A DNA stretch of 64,000 nucleotides from Tabrizicola sp. GTDB lineage: Bacteria > Pseudomonadota > Alphaproteobacteria > Rhodobacterales > Rhodobacteraceae. The DNA lies in assembly GCF_016792905.1 (NCBI RefSeq), contig NZ_JAEULP010000056.1, positions 53,555 through 117,554 of the forward strand, given 5' to 3'. Shown here piece by piece: positions 45,650 through 54,046 of this stretch (position 1 is the stretch's first letter; each line of letters opens with the position of its first letter). The notes beneath the pieces were generated by a model, which ran no database searches, had not been told where the DNA came from, and worked only from the letters and a program-made list of their open reading frames with translations. The translations under genes and the position numbers were made by a program.

Positions 45650-46252
45650 ATGGAGCGACGGAATTGTCTGAAGTGCGGGGCAGATCTGGGCGAAAGCTTC
45701 CGTTGGGCCCGCATGGTCAACTGCGACCATTGCGGGACCGCGCATGTCTTGCGCGACGCCGTCTTCACTGTGGCGGGCAGCTCCGGCGTCCTGCACGAGA
45801 CACCAGGGCTCGTCCATATGTTGCAACCTTTCGTGACCCCGAAGGGCACATTTGACCCTGTAGGCATGGTGCGCTTCTCTTATGGGCGCGGTGCCTGGGA
45901 TGAGTTCTGGGCTTTGGACGAAGCCGGCTCGGGCGCCTGGATTTCGGTCGACGAGGGCGACATCGTCCTGCAGCGCCCTACCAGTGATAAGGATCTGCCC
46001 CACTTCCCTCCTGCCCTGGGATCGACCATCGGCCATGACTCGGAAGACTGGACAGTCACCGAGGCTGAAACCGCGCGTTGCATTGGGTTCCGCGGCCAGT
46101 TGCCCGAGGCATTCGAGCTGGATGAGGTCTTCACCTTTGTGAATGCGTCCTGCGGGGACGGGCGGCTTCTGTCGGGCGAGTTCCATGCTGGCGCCGCCAC
46201 CTGGTTCATCGGGCCCTGGCTCGATTCGTTCGAACTGGGCAGGCCGGGATGA
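45650..46252 (+). CDS. DUF4178-like protein with N-terminal zinc ribbon
   Basis: A 200-residue protein. The N-terminus has two CxxC pairs (NCLKCGADL and VNCDHCGTAH) forming a probable zinc ribbon. The rest has the tryptophan-rich beta pattern of DUF4178 (GRGAWDEFWALDEAGSGAWISVDEGD), a domain found beside DUF350 and polyamine enzymes and sometimes PspA-type membrane-stress proteins. Its stop overlaps the next gene by 4 bp. The molecular function is unknown. It is the first gene of a five-gene rightward cassette. Confidence 0.72.
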   Translation: MERRNCLKCGADLGESFRWARMVNCDHCGTAHVLRDAVFTVAGSSGVLHETPGLVHMLQPFVTPKGTFDPVGMVRFSYGRGAWDEFWALDEAGSGAWISVDEGDIVLQRPTSDKDLPHFPPALGSTIGHDSEDWTVTEAETARCIGFRGQLPEAFELDEVFTFVNASCGDGRLLSGEFHAGAATWFIGPWLDSFELGRPG

Positions 46253-47535
46253 GGGGCGAGGTCGCAGCGGTCTCGTGCCCCTCCTGCGGTGCCGGGCTCA
46301 TGGCGCTCGGTGGCGGGCGCGTCGTTCTACAGGTCTGCGCCCATTGCGGAGCGGCGCTGGATGCGGTCGACAACTACCGCCTGCTCAAGACCTTTGCCGA
46401 CAGACGTCGCCCGGCGTCGCCTTTCCAGCTGGGCATGAAGGGCCAGATTGCAGGCATCGACTGGACGGTGATAGGCATTCTCGGCTGGGCGGAGACCTGG
46501 AAGGGTGAACGCTGGAATTGGACCGACCATCAGCTCTTTTCACCCACGCATGGCTATGCCTGGCTGACGCTGGAGGACGGCCATCTGATACTGACCCGCG
46601 CCTGGCGCGGTCCGCTTGGCCCGAACTGGATCACCTCGCAGACAGTCGAATTGGCAGAACACCCCCCGACCATCCGCGCTAGGAACCGGACCTACACCTA
46701 CTACGAGACGTCGGACGCGAGAATTTCATATGCCGACGGCGAATTCTCATCCGTTGCCATGGTGGGCGACCGCGTCCAGTCGCTTTGCTTTCTTGCCGAG
46801 GACGAAATGCTGACCCTGACGCAGACCGGGACCGAGCGCGAGGTGGAGCTGTCAACCTGGCCCCAGCAGGCAGAGACGTGGGCCAGCTTCGGCCTGACCT
46901 CTCTTGGCAAGCCCTGGCGCGTGCATCCTCTGCAACCCTACCGACCCTGGCCAAACGAGCGGTTCCTTGGTGCGACTGGGGCGGTTCTGGCATTCGTCTC
47001 GCTGATCATGGGCCTGCTCCTGCTTGCTCAGGGCGAAAAGGTGCAACCGGTCATGCAGCCTGGCGCCAGCCGGCTGGCCTTCGAGGCAGAGCTGCCGATC
47101 ACGCATACCCGCGGCCTAATTCGACTTGTCGTGCAGACCGACCTCTACAACGCCTGGTCAGGGATCGACGTAGAGATCACCGACCCGGACGATGCGCCGG
47201 TGTTTCAGACGGCCCGTGAGGTCGGCTACTACCAAGGCGTAGAAGGCGGCGAGTCCTGGTCAGAGGGCAATCAAACCCTGTCGATCTCCTTCCGTCCCGA
47301 GGTCGCGGGCAATTATCGCGTCAGCCTTGACGTGCCCGAGGGCGGCAGCGGCGAGGGAGTCGAAGGCTCTCCCATCCGGACAATGCAGTTCCTGGCCTAT
47401 CAGGGCGAGGCTGCCAGTTTCTGGATGTGGCTTGTCTTCGCCATCTCGCTCCCCATCGCCGGACTGACGCCGCTGCGATCCTGGCTTCACCACAAGGCGC
47501 GCTGGCGCGGCAGCGACTGGAGCGAAGAGGACTGA
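46249..47535 (+). CDS. DUF4178-like membrane protein with zinc ribbon
   Basis: A 428-residue protein. The zinc ribbon VSCPSCGAGL and QVCAHCGAAL lies in the first 40 residues. A DUF4178-type region follows (GWAETWKGERWNWTDHQLFSPTHGYAWL), then a transmembrane helix near residue 250 (GAVLAFVSLIMGLLLLAQG), a beta-rich extracytoplasmic part (LDVPEGGSGEGVEGSPI) and a C-terminal helix (FWMWLVFAISLPIAGL) near residue 395. It pairs with the soluble paralogue upstream. It shares one base with the next start codon. Confidence 0.75.
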   Translation: MRGEVAAVSCPSCGAGLMALGGGRVVLQVCAHCGAALDAVDNYRLLKTFADRRRPASPFQLGMKGQIAGIDWTVIGILGWAETWKGERWNWTDHQLFSPTHGYAWLTLEDGHLILTRAWRGPLGPNWITSQTVELAEHPPTIRARNRTYTYYETSDARISYADGEFSSVAMVGDRVQSLCFLAEDEMLTLTQTGTEREVELSTWPQQAETWASFGLTSLGKPWRVHPLQPYRPWPNERFLGATGAVLAFVSLIMGLLLLAQGEKVQPVMQPGASRLAFEAELPITHTRGLIRLVVQTDLYNAWSGIDVEITDPDDAPVFQTAREVGYYQGVEGGESWSEGNQTLSISFRPEVAGNYRVSLDVPEGGSGEGVEGSPIRTMQFLAYQGEAASFWMWLVFAISLPIAGLTPLRSWLHHKARWRGSDWSEED

Positions 47536-47696
47536 TGACCCCCGCTCGCATCATCATCGTCCTGTCCGCCGCCGCGACGCTTTCCGGCGCCTGGTGGCTC
47601 TCCGCGAATGGCGTCTGGGGCGAAAGCACCGACCTCGACCGCTCCATCCGAACTGGCAGCGGCGGAAACACCTTCACCCAAACATCCGTAAAATGA
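47535..47696 (+). CDS. Small membrane/exported protein of the DUF4178-DUF350 cassette
   Basis: A 53-residue protein. The ATG at 47535 overlaps the preceding TGA by one base and the stop is 8 bp before the DUF350 gene, so it is embedded in the operon. It has one hydrophobic segment (IIIVLSAAATLSGAWWL), then a Ser/Thr/Gly-rich tail (STDLDRSIRTGSGGNTFTQ). It could be a small lipidless exported peptide or a single-pass subunit. A comparable small protein (DUF4247-like) is often seen at this position in related cassettes, but identity is not certain. Confidence 0.6.
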   Translation: MTPARIIIVLSAAATLSGAWWLSANGVWGESTDLDRSIRTGSGGNTFTQTSVK

Positions 47697-47704
47697 GGGC
47701 ACAG

Positions 47705-47926
47705 ATGTTCGAAGCAATCCAACTTGCCGAAGTCGTCAGCACGATCTTCTACACTGTCCTTGGCGTCTGCCTGATGGCGCTGTTCTGGTGGCTCCTGACC
47801 CGCATGGCGCCGTTTTCTGTCATGCGCGAAATCGAGCATGACCAGAACATTGCTCTGGCCATCCTGATTGGAGCGATCTTCCTGTCCCTGGCCATCATCA
47901 TCGCTGCGGTTCTGCACTCGTCATGA
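47705..47926 (+). CDS. DUF350 family membrane protein
   Basis: A 73-residue protein with two hydrophobic helices, VVSTIFYTVLGVCLMALFWWLL and ALAILIGAIFLSLAIIIAAVL, separated by REIEHDQNIA. This two-helix unit matches DUF350 (YjfL-like), which in E. coli lies in the yjf operon with a PspA homologue. The ATG at 47705 gives the natural N-terminus and an 8-bp gap from the upstream stop. The stop overlaps the aminopropyltransferase start by 4 bp. Confidence 0.75.
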   Translation: MFEAIQLAEVVSTIFYTVLGVCLMALFWWLLTRMAPFSVMREIEHDQNIALAILIGAIFLSLAIIIAAVLHSS

Positions 47927-49461
47927 TCCGGGAAGGCAGCGGCCAGCGCGAGGTCTGGCTCCTGGTTGCGACCTTTCTGGTAGCCCTCGCCGGACTGATC
48001 TACGAGCTGATCGGGGCGACGCTCTCCAGCTACCTCTTGGGCGATTCCGTCCGGCAGTTCTCCTTCGTGATCGGCATCTACCTTGCGGCCATGGGACTGG
48101 GCGCCTGGGTGTCACGCTTTGTCTCGGACACGCTGGCAGGGTTCATCTGGGCGCAAATTGCTCTTGGAATCTTCGGCGGATTCATGGCGCCAATCCTGTT
48201 CTTCTCCTACGCGTTCATGGGCGAGGTCAGCCTTCCGCTCCTCCTGAATCTTGTCATCGTGGGCTCGCTGGCGGGTATGGAACTGCCGCTGATTGCGCGC
48301 CTGCTGAAAGAGATCGGCCTACCTCAGTTCCGCTTCGAGAATGTGCTGAGCTTTGACTATGTTGGCGCCCTGGTCGCCTCGCTGATCTTTCCTCTGCTGA
48401 TCGTGCCACAGCTAGGCCTCATGTCGGCAAGCCTTGCCTTTGGGGCGCTGAATCTCGGCGTGGCGGGGCTCTCGCTCTGGGTCTTTCCGCAGGCAGCGAA
48501 GAAAGGCACCGTTGTCGCGTTGGGATTGGCCATGGCCGCAACGCTGACGGCCCTTGTCTACTCCGAACGCCTGGTCTCGGTCAGCGAAGCGGCACTCTTC
48601 GAGGATGACGTGGTCCTATCGCAGGACACCTCTTATCAGCACATCACGCTAACCCGGTTCCGCGACCGCTTGCGGCTGTTCCTCGACAACTCCATCCAGT
48701 TCGATAGCCAGGACGAGTACCGCTATCACGAGATGCTGGTCCACCCGACCATGACCCTTGCGCCACGGCGCGCGCAAGTGTTGATCCTGGGCGGGGGCGA
48801 TGGGCTTGCCGCGCGCGAGGTATTCCGCCACCCCGACGTCCAGGCGGTGACGCTGGTGGACCTCGACCCCGGGGTTACCGAACTCTTCCGGTCCCATCGC
48901 GACCTCGTGGCCTTGAACGGAGCTGCGCTGAACGATCCGCGACTGACCATCGTGAACATGGACGCCTGGAAGTATCTGGAAATCGCGCAGGAAAGTTTCG
49001 ACGTGATCATCGCCGACCTGCCTGACCCGAAATCCATCGCACTGTCGAAGCTGTATTCGGCCGAATTCTATGCGCTTGCCGTCCAGCACCTCTCGGCGCA
49101 AGGGGTAATGGTCGTGCAGTCCGGCTCGCCGCTCTTTGCCCGGCAGGCGTTTTGGTCGGTGGCCCATACGATTGCCGCAACACGCAATCCGGTGGCGCCA
49201 GGCCAGAACCTTTGGACCCTGACCTATCACACCTGGGTGCCAAGCTTCGGCGACTGGGGATTCGTCATGGCGGCGCTCCGCTCGCCATCCGACCGACCGC
49301 TTTCTCTGCCCGAGGGCCTGCGCTACCTGACGCCCGAGATCTGGGCCCAGGCACAGGTCTTCGCCCCCGATAGCTCCGACATTCCTGCCGAGCTAAATTC
49401 GATCCGGAGCCATGCGCTCGTTGGCTTCTACAATGCCGGCTGGGACGCCTGGTTTCGCTGA
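47923..49461 (+). CDS. Membrane-anchored spermidine synthase-like aminopropyltransferase
   Basis: A 512-residue protein. The first ~210 residues contain about six or seven transmembrane helices (VATFLVALAGLIYELIGATL; FSFVIGIYLAAMGLGAWVSR; and others). The C-terminal ~300 residues are a spermidine-synthase fold with LGGGDGLAAREVFRHP (binding decarboxylated AdoMet), VTLVDLDPGVTELFR, MDAWKYLE and IIADLPDPKSIALSKLYS. It would transfer an aminopropyl group to an amine at the membrane. The AdoMet decarboxylase that makes the donor is encoded convergently and overlaps its 3' end by 34 bp. Acceptor unknown. Confidence 0.85.
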   Translation: MIREGSGQREVWLLVATFLVALAGLIYELIGATLSSYLLGDSVRQFSFVIGIYLAAMGLGAWVSRFVSDTLAGFIWAQIALGIFGGFMAPILFFSYAFMGEVSLPLLLNLVIVGSLAGMELPLIARLLKEIGLPQFRFENVLSFDYVGALVASLIFPLLIVPQLGLMSASLAFGALNLGVAGLSLWVFPQAAKKGTVVALGLAMAATLTALVYSERLVSVSEAALFEDDVVLSQDTSYQHITLTRFRDRLRLFLDNSIQFDSQDEYRYHEMLVHPTMTLAPRRAQVLILGGGDGLAAREVFRHPDVQAVTLVDLDPGVTELFRSHRDLVALNGAALNDPRLTIVNMDAWKYLEIAQESFDVIIADLPDPKSIALSKLYSAEFYALAVQHLSAQGVMVVQSGSPLFARQAFWSVAHTIAATRNPVAPGQNLWTLTYHTWVPSFGDWGFVMAALRSPSDRPLSLPEGLRYLTPEIWAQAQVFAPDSSDIPAELNSIRSHALVGFYNAGWDAWFR

Positions 49462-49802
49462 CCGCGCGCCGTGCGGGTGACACGGCAGCTTGCCGGGGCC
49501 AGCGCGGTCTCCAGGGCCCGGGCCGCCGCCTCAATGTCAGCAGATCCGCACATGAAGATGTCCAGCGCGGCGAAGTTCAGCTCGGGCCAAGTATGGACCG
49601 AGATATGGCTTTCCGCCAAAAGCAGCACCCCAGTTACTCCACCTCCCTCGGGAAAGTCATGCAGCTGCGCCGACAACACTCGTGCGCCCGCTGCATTGGC
49701 CGCCGCGCGCATCGCCAATTCGAGCGCCGCCGCATCTTGCAGATGCTTTGCGCCATACATGTCCAGCAATAGGTGCCATCCCGGCACTGGCAACGAAGTC
49801 AT
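49428..49802 (-). CDS. speD: S-adenosylmethionine decarboxylase (SpeD/SpeH type)
   Basis: A 124-residue pyruvoyl enzyme. GWHLLLDMYGAKHL opens the fold and LLAESHISVHTWPELNFAALDIFMCG carries the self-processing Glu-Ser site and the catalytic His and Cys. The family cuts itself before the Ser of AESHIS to make the pyruvoyl group. It provides decarboxylated AdoMet for the aminopropyltransferase encoded opposite; their 3' ends overlap by 34 bp. The ATG at 49802 gives normal length; a frame extending to 49967 is not supported by family similarity. Confidence 0.92.
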   Translation of the reverse strand: MTSLPVPGWHLLLDMYGAKHLQDAAALELAMRAAANAAGARVLSAQLHDFPEGGGVTGVLLLAESHISVHTWPELNFAALDIFMCGSADIEAAARALETALAPASCRVTRTARGQRNQASQPAL

Positions 49803-50148
49803 GGCCGGAGATTGGCTGATCCAGCAGCCAGCGCAAGGGTTCTGCCAGAGAAAAGTGGGAGCTCGTCGTCGGGCGTCCGCAACCTTCTCGCAAGTTGATC
49901 TGGTGTCGGACCTGCCCCCCGGAAGTTCCCCCGCCGTGATGTTTCTGGGTTGGTCGATTCCAAGCACTGGTCCTGTCAGAACAGATGCAGCGGCTCCTTT
50001 TCTATGATCCGGTGCCGTGCAGCCTCAGACAAATCTCTTTGAAAGCTTGGCTGTTGCCCCGCTTGCCGCTGCGAGTGTCACCCTTGAAGCTCCCTCACGC
50101 CTCTAGCGACTCGCTTCGTCTGGCAAGACCTGCAGGACGGACCGGAGA
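49803..50148. other. Intergenic region upstream of speD and downstream of acyl-CoA synthetase
   Basis: 346 bp without a convincing gene. It must hold the speD promoter and the 3' end of the leftward synthetase transcript. No clear hairpin, repeat or operator was seen. Confidence 0.5.
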
Positions 50149-52197
50149 TCAGATCTTTCGAGCTATGATCAACGCGTCGACGGCCTGGGAACCCGTGGCA
50201 GTAACGATGACCGGGTTCACTTCCATTTCAGAGATCTGCACGGCCAAGGCGGCGCTGGCTCGTGAGAAGGCGCTGAGTGCCTGGGCGGCGGCAGCCAGGT
50301 CGCGGGGTGGTTCGCCGCGCACGCCTTCCATCAGCCGGGCAACACGCAGGCGACGAATCATCGCCTCGGCCTTGGCGGTCCCGAAAGGGGCGCGCGCAAC
50401 CTGCCGCTCGTCAAACAGTTCGACCAGAATTCCGCCGGGTGCCACCATGACCAGCGGGCCGAAGTCTTGGTCGACGACGCAGCCAAAGGCAAGCTCGATA
50501 CCCTTCTCCGCCATCTTCTGCACGATCACGCGAGGCCCAAGGCGTGCCGACAAGTCAGCGTAAGCGTCGAGCAAACCGTCAGTATCCCGAAGGTGCAGGA
50601 CAACACCTCCGGCATCGCTCTTGTGGTCGATGCCGGGGGCGGCGGTTTTCAGGGCCAGGGGGAAGCCAATCTCGCCTGCGGCGGTCTGGACGGCCTCGGC
50701 TGTGTCGCAGACTCGGCATTCGACGGTCGGCAAACCAAAGCCGCGCAACAGTGCCAGGCTGGAAGCTTCGTCAAGTTGTTCCGGCAGAGCAACGCCCGTG
50801 GTTGTGACCGTATCCGGCGCGCAAGCATTCCAGTCTGCCCAACCCTGCAAGTTGCGTGCCGCCGCCAGCATCATCTTTGCGCCGTTCATGACCGGTAGGC
50901 CGAGATCGGCCAGCTCGTCAGCCAGACGGCGGTTATGCGTCAGGCCAAAGCTGGCATAGAGGAAACAGGGCTTGTCGGTCAGACGGGGAAGGGCTTTCGC
51001 CAGGGTAAGCAGCCGATCCTCATAGATATAGTCGTCGCGGACATCGGCCTCGAGCCCAAGCATCGACACTTCCGGCGCCGCAGAAAGCAGCCTCAGGCCA
51101 GTTTCGAAGGTCTTTGCGAAGTCGTCCGTCAGGTCGGCAGCGCAGTCAAGCGGGTTGGACGGTTCAAGGTCAGGCGGCAATTGGGCCCGCAGCGCTTGGC
51201 GGGTGGACGCAGATAGCCGGGCCAGCGGAGTGCCGCTCTCCACCGCAAGATCAACCTGCAGTTCCCGCAACCCGCCACTGTCCGTGACCAGACCGAGCCC
51301 GCCCGGACCGGGCACTCGCCCTGTCGCGCACAGAAGTGCGGTACTCATCATCTCGTCCACGCTGTCGACCACGATCGCACCGCATTCTTCGAACACCGCG
51401 GCGTAAGCTGCATTCGACCCCACGAGTGCCCCGGTATGCGACCGCGCGAGCCGGGCGCTTTCCTCGGTGCGTCCGACCTTGCATACCACGACCGGGATTC
51501 CCCGCGCCCGTGCCGCCTTCAGGCTGTCGATCAATCCTTGCGGATTGCGCGCTGCTTCCATGAAGAGCGCAATGGCGCGGGTCGTGTTCCGACTGGTGGC
51601 AAAGGCGATGTACTCGTCGATACCTGCCCCGATTTCCTGTCCCGGCGAGACCATCAGATCAAAGCGGAAGCGTGGGTCGTTCATGCCAAGGACGGTGAAC
51701 ACGCTGCCAGAATGGGCGATCAGGGATATTCCGCCAGATTTCAGGTGGCCGGCCGGGTAGAAACTGGCCACAGCGCCCGAGCGGGTGTTGATGAAGCCCA
51801 TTCCCGACCCGCCGCATACTGGAATATCGGCCTCTGCTGCGATAGCCCGCAGCCGCGGAAGCAAAAGGTGGCCATTCGCAGTCTCGCCATGGCAACTGTC
51901 AAAGATCACTGCGGATCGCGCACCCTTCGCGATTGCATCCAGCAGCGCGCGCTCCAGGTTGGCACCGCCCACGCCCAACACGGCAACGTCCGGAACATGG
52001 TCCAGGTCAGCCAGGCTTGGCAGTGCCGTCCGACCGCAGATCTCGCCGCCCCTCGGATTGACGAAGGTGATCTGTCCCGGAAATCGCGCCGACATGGTCG
52101 CCTTGGCCAGACGGGTACCAAAGGAACCGGGCCGTGCAGATGCGCCGACCACGACCATCGACTGCGCATCCAACATCGGGGAAAGTCGATGGGTCAC
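50149..52197 (-). CDS. ADP-forming acyl-CoA synthetase (acetate-CoA ligase-like)
   Basis: A 682-residue fused alpha-beta NDP-forming acyl-CoA ligase. The N-terminal CoA-binding domain has VVVGASARPGSFGTRLAKAT, the middle ligase domain has the phosphorylated histidine in LARSHTGALVGS (~residue 253), and the C-terminal ATP-grasp domain has FPLALKTAAPGIDHKSDAGGVVL and EMEVNPVIV. It activates an organic acid to its CoA ester with formation of ADP and phosphate. It lies 3 bp after the crotonase gene, so both act on the same acyl-CoA route. The acid is unknown. Confidence 0.9.
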   Translation of the reverse strand: MTHRLSPMLDAQSMVVVGASARPGSFGTRLAKATMSARFPGQITFVNPRGGEICGRTALPSLADLDHVPDVAVLGVGGANLERALLDAIAKGARSAVIFDSCHGETANGHLLLPRLRAIAAEADIPVCGGSGMGFINTRSGAVASFYPAGHLKSGGISLIAHSGSVFTVLGMNDPRFRFDLMVSPGQEIGAGIDEYIAFATSRNTTRAIALFMEAARNPQGLIDSLKAARARGIPVVVCKVGRTEESARLARSHTGALVGSNAAYAAVFEECGAIVVDSVDEMMSTALLCATGRVPGPGGLGLVTDSGGLRELQVDLAVESGTPLARLSASTRQALRAQLPPDLEPSNPLDCAADLTDDFAKTFETGLRLLSAAPEVSMLGLEADVRDDYIYEDRLLTLAKALPRLTDKPCFLYASFGLTHNRRLADELADLGLPVMNGAKMMLAAARNLQGWADWNACAPDTVTTTGVALPEQLDEASSLALLRGFGLPTVECRVCDTAEAVQTAAGEIGFPLALKTAAPGIDHKSDAGGVVLHLRDTDGLLDAYADLSARLGPRVIVQKMAEKGIELAFGCVVDQDFGPLVMVAPGGILVELFDERQVARAPFGTAKAEAMIRRLRVARLMEGVRGEPPRDLAAAAQALSAFSRASAALAVQISEMEVNPVIVTATGSQAVDALIIARKI

Positions 52198-52200
52198 GAT

Positions 52201-53022
52201 CTACCCCTTGAATGCCGGATCGCGCTTCTCCGCAAAGGCGACTGACCCCTCGCGGAAATCGTCGGACCGGATCATCTGCTCGTAATGCGGCATGTCGCTG
52301 CGACCAACCCAGGCACGGCGGACCGCCGCATGCGCCTCTTCGACCGAGACATGGGCATAGCGGCGCATGTATTCCTTCAGCGCGACCGCGACCAGCGGGG
52401 CGCCCTGGGCAATGATGGCAGCGACGGTGCGGGCGTGTTCCAGCAGTTGGTCGGCCGGTACGACATCGCGCACAAGGCCCCAGTGTTTCGCCTCGTCTGC
52501 AAACATCTTCCGGCCGGTCAGGATCAGCTCCATGGTCACGTTGAAGGGAATGCGGTGATGCAGCTTCTGGATCGCACCGCCGTCGGGCAGGAAGCCGCGC
52601 TGCATTTCCGGCAGCCAGAAGTAGGCATCCTCGGAACAGACGATGACATCGCCGCCGAGGGCCAGTTCCAACCCGCCACCGATTGCTCCACCAGCGACTG
52701 CAACGACGACGGGTTTGTATAGTCCGAAGTACTCCGGCAAACCACCCAGACCGCCCGGCCCGAGGTCGAAGCCTGTCTCGTCGTTCTGGCTTTCACCGGC
52801 TGCGAAGGCTTTCAGATCCCAACCGGCCGAGAAGATGTTCTTGGCATTGCCCTCGCTGTAGAGAAGCCCGACCCGAAGGCTGTCATCCTCGTTCAACCGC
52901 TTGAAAGCGTCATACATCTGTCGGCTGAGGGTGAGATTGATCGCGTTGACCGGCGGGCGGGCCATGGCGACTTCCATGACGGCACCGCTGACCATCACAT
53001 TCACCTGGCGTGTTTCACTCAT
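52201..53022 (-). CDS. Enoyl-CoA hydratase/isomerase family protein (CaiD-like)
   Basis: A 273-residue crotonase. RPPVNAINLTLSRQMYDAF opens the fold. FSAGWDLKAFAAGE (the usual AGxDL with Trp) and VAGGAIGGGLELALGGDVIVCSEDAYFWLPEMQRGFLPDGGA give the oxyanion hole and the acid residues. This resembles carnitinyl-CoA dehydratase (CaiD) and related hydratases. The ATG at 53022 is preferred because an upstream extension to 53295 is not conserved-looking. It forms an operon with the acyl-CoA synthetase and is divergent from a LysR regulator. Confidence 0.85.
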   Translation of the reverse strand: MSETRQVNVMVSGAVMEVAMARPPVNAINLTLSRQMYDAFKRLNEDDSLRVGLLYSEGNAKNIFSAGWDLKAFAAGESQNDETGFDLGPGGLGGLPEYFGLYKPVVVAVAGGAIGGGLELALGGDVIVCSEDAYFWLPEMQRGFLPDGGAIQKLHHRIPFNVTMELILTGRKMFADEAKHWGLVRDVVPADQLLEHARTVAAIIAQGAPLVAVALKEYMRRYAHVSVEEAHAAVRRAWVGRSDMPHYEQMIRSDDFREGSVAFAEKRDPAFKG

Positions 53023-53119
53023 CTTGGGTTGCCCGAGCATATGTCCAATACCCCTATTTCCACGAGCAAACGCAGCTGGCACAATCTCGGATCGAGTCAT
53101 TCTGTCATGAAGGAAATTC

Positions 53120-54046
53120 ATGTTGAGATACTGGAAGGACATACCGCCGCTGAAATCGCTATTGGCGCTTGAAGCGGTCGCCCGGCACGCCAGCTTTTCA
53201 CAAGCGGCGGAAGAATTGAATGTCAGCCAGTCCGCCATCAGCCACGCGGTCAACACGGCGGAATCCTTCCTGGGGGCGGTTCTGGTCGACCGCACGACCC
53301 GGCCGGTCAGTCTTACGGCAGACGGTCGGACCTACATCGCGACGCTGGCAAGCTGCCTGACCCAGCTTGCCACTCAGGGCCGCGCGCTGCGCCCGGTGAA
53401 ACCACGCAACACGCTGACGATCTCCTGCAACCTCGCCTATGGAAACTACTGGCTGATGCCGCGCCTGAAGTCCTTTCACGAGACCTGGCCAGATCTTCAG
53501 GTCAATCTTGTGACGACATACCAGGGACTTGCCTCACTGGACGACGGCATAGACATCGCCGTGCGTTTTGGCGATGGCAACTGGCCGGGCTGCATCTCGC
53601 ATCTGTTGCTCCGCGAACGTATCCTGCCAGTGGCGACTCCGGACTACATTGCCCGGCACGGGAAAGTGCGGGAGCCGTGCGACCTTCTGGTCCACAACCT
53701 TCTGCACGCCGTATCGGTGGAACGGTCCTGGTATGACTGGACACAATGGTTTGAGCACTTTGGCATTCAGAGCCCTGCCTTGCCGGGGCCAAGTTTCGAC
53801 AACCACCTCTTGATGATGCAGGCCGCACTCGCCGGGCGGGGCGTCGCCCTGGGCTGGGTTGGCACAGCATCAGACTTTCTCCAACATGGGCAGTTGGTCA
53901 AAGTTCTGGATCAACCTGTCATTCTGCCCACTGGTCTCTATGCCGTCACCCGCGCGGGGCGCGATCCTCACGTCGCGCCCTTTATCGAGTGGATCACGGC
54001 TATGGCGACCGCGGAGGCGGAAGGGATCACCTGCCCCTTCCTTTAA
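53120..54046 (+). CDS. LysR family transcriptional regulator (GcvA-like)
   Basis: A 308-residue regulator. The N-terminal helix-turn-helix reads LLALEAVARHASFSQAAEEL and NVSQSAISHAVNTAESFLGA, with RTTRPVSLTADGRTY following. The C-terminal substrate-binding domain has FHETWPDLQVNLVTTYQGL, DIAVRFGDGNWPG and AGRGVALGWVGTASDFL, as in GcvA-like members. AAGGAA precedes the ATG. It is divergent from the crotonase and acyl-CoA synthetase genes across 97 bp, so it probably controls them. Effector unknown. Confidence 0.93.
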   Translation: MLRYWKDIPPLKSLLALEAVARHASFSQAAEELNVSQSAISHAVNTAESFLGAVLVDRTTRPVSLTADGRTYIATLASCLTQLATQGRALRPVKPRNTLTISCNLAYGNYWLMPRLKSFHETWPDLQVNLVTTYQGLASLDDGIDIAVRFGDGNWPGCISHLLLRERILPVATPDYIARHGKVREPCDLLVHNLLHAVSVERSWYDWTQWFEHFGIQSPALPGPSFDNHLLMMQAALAGRGVALGWVGTASDFLQHGQLVKVLDQPVILPTGLYAVTRAGRDPHVAPFIEWITAMATAEAEGITCPFL

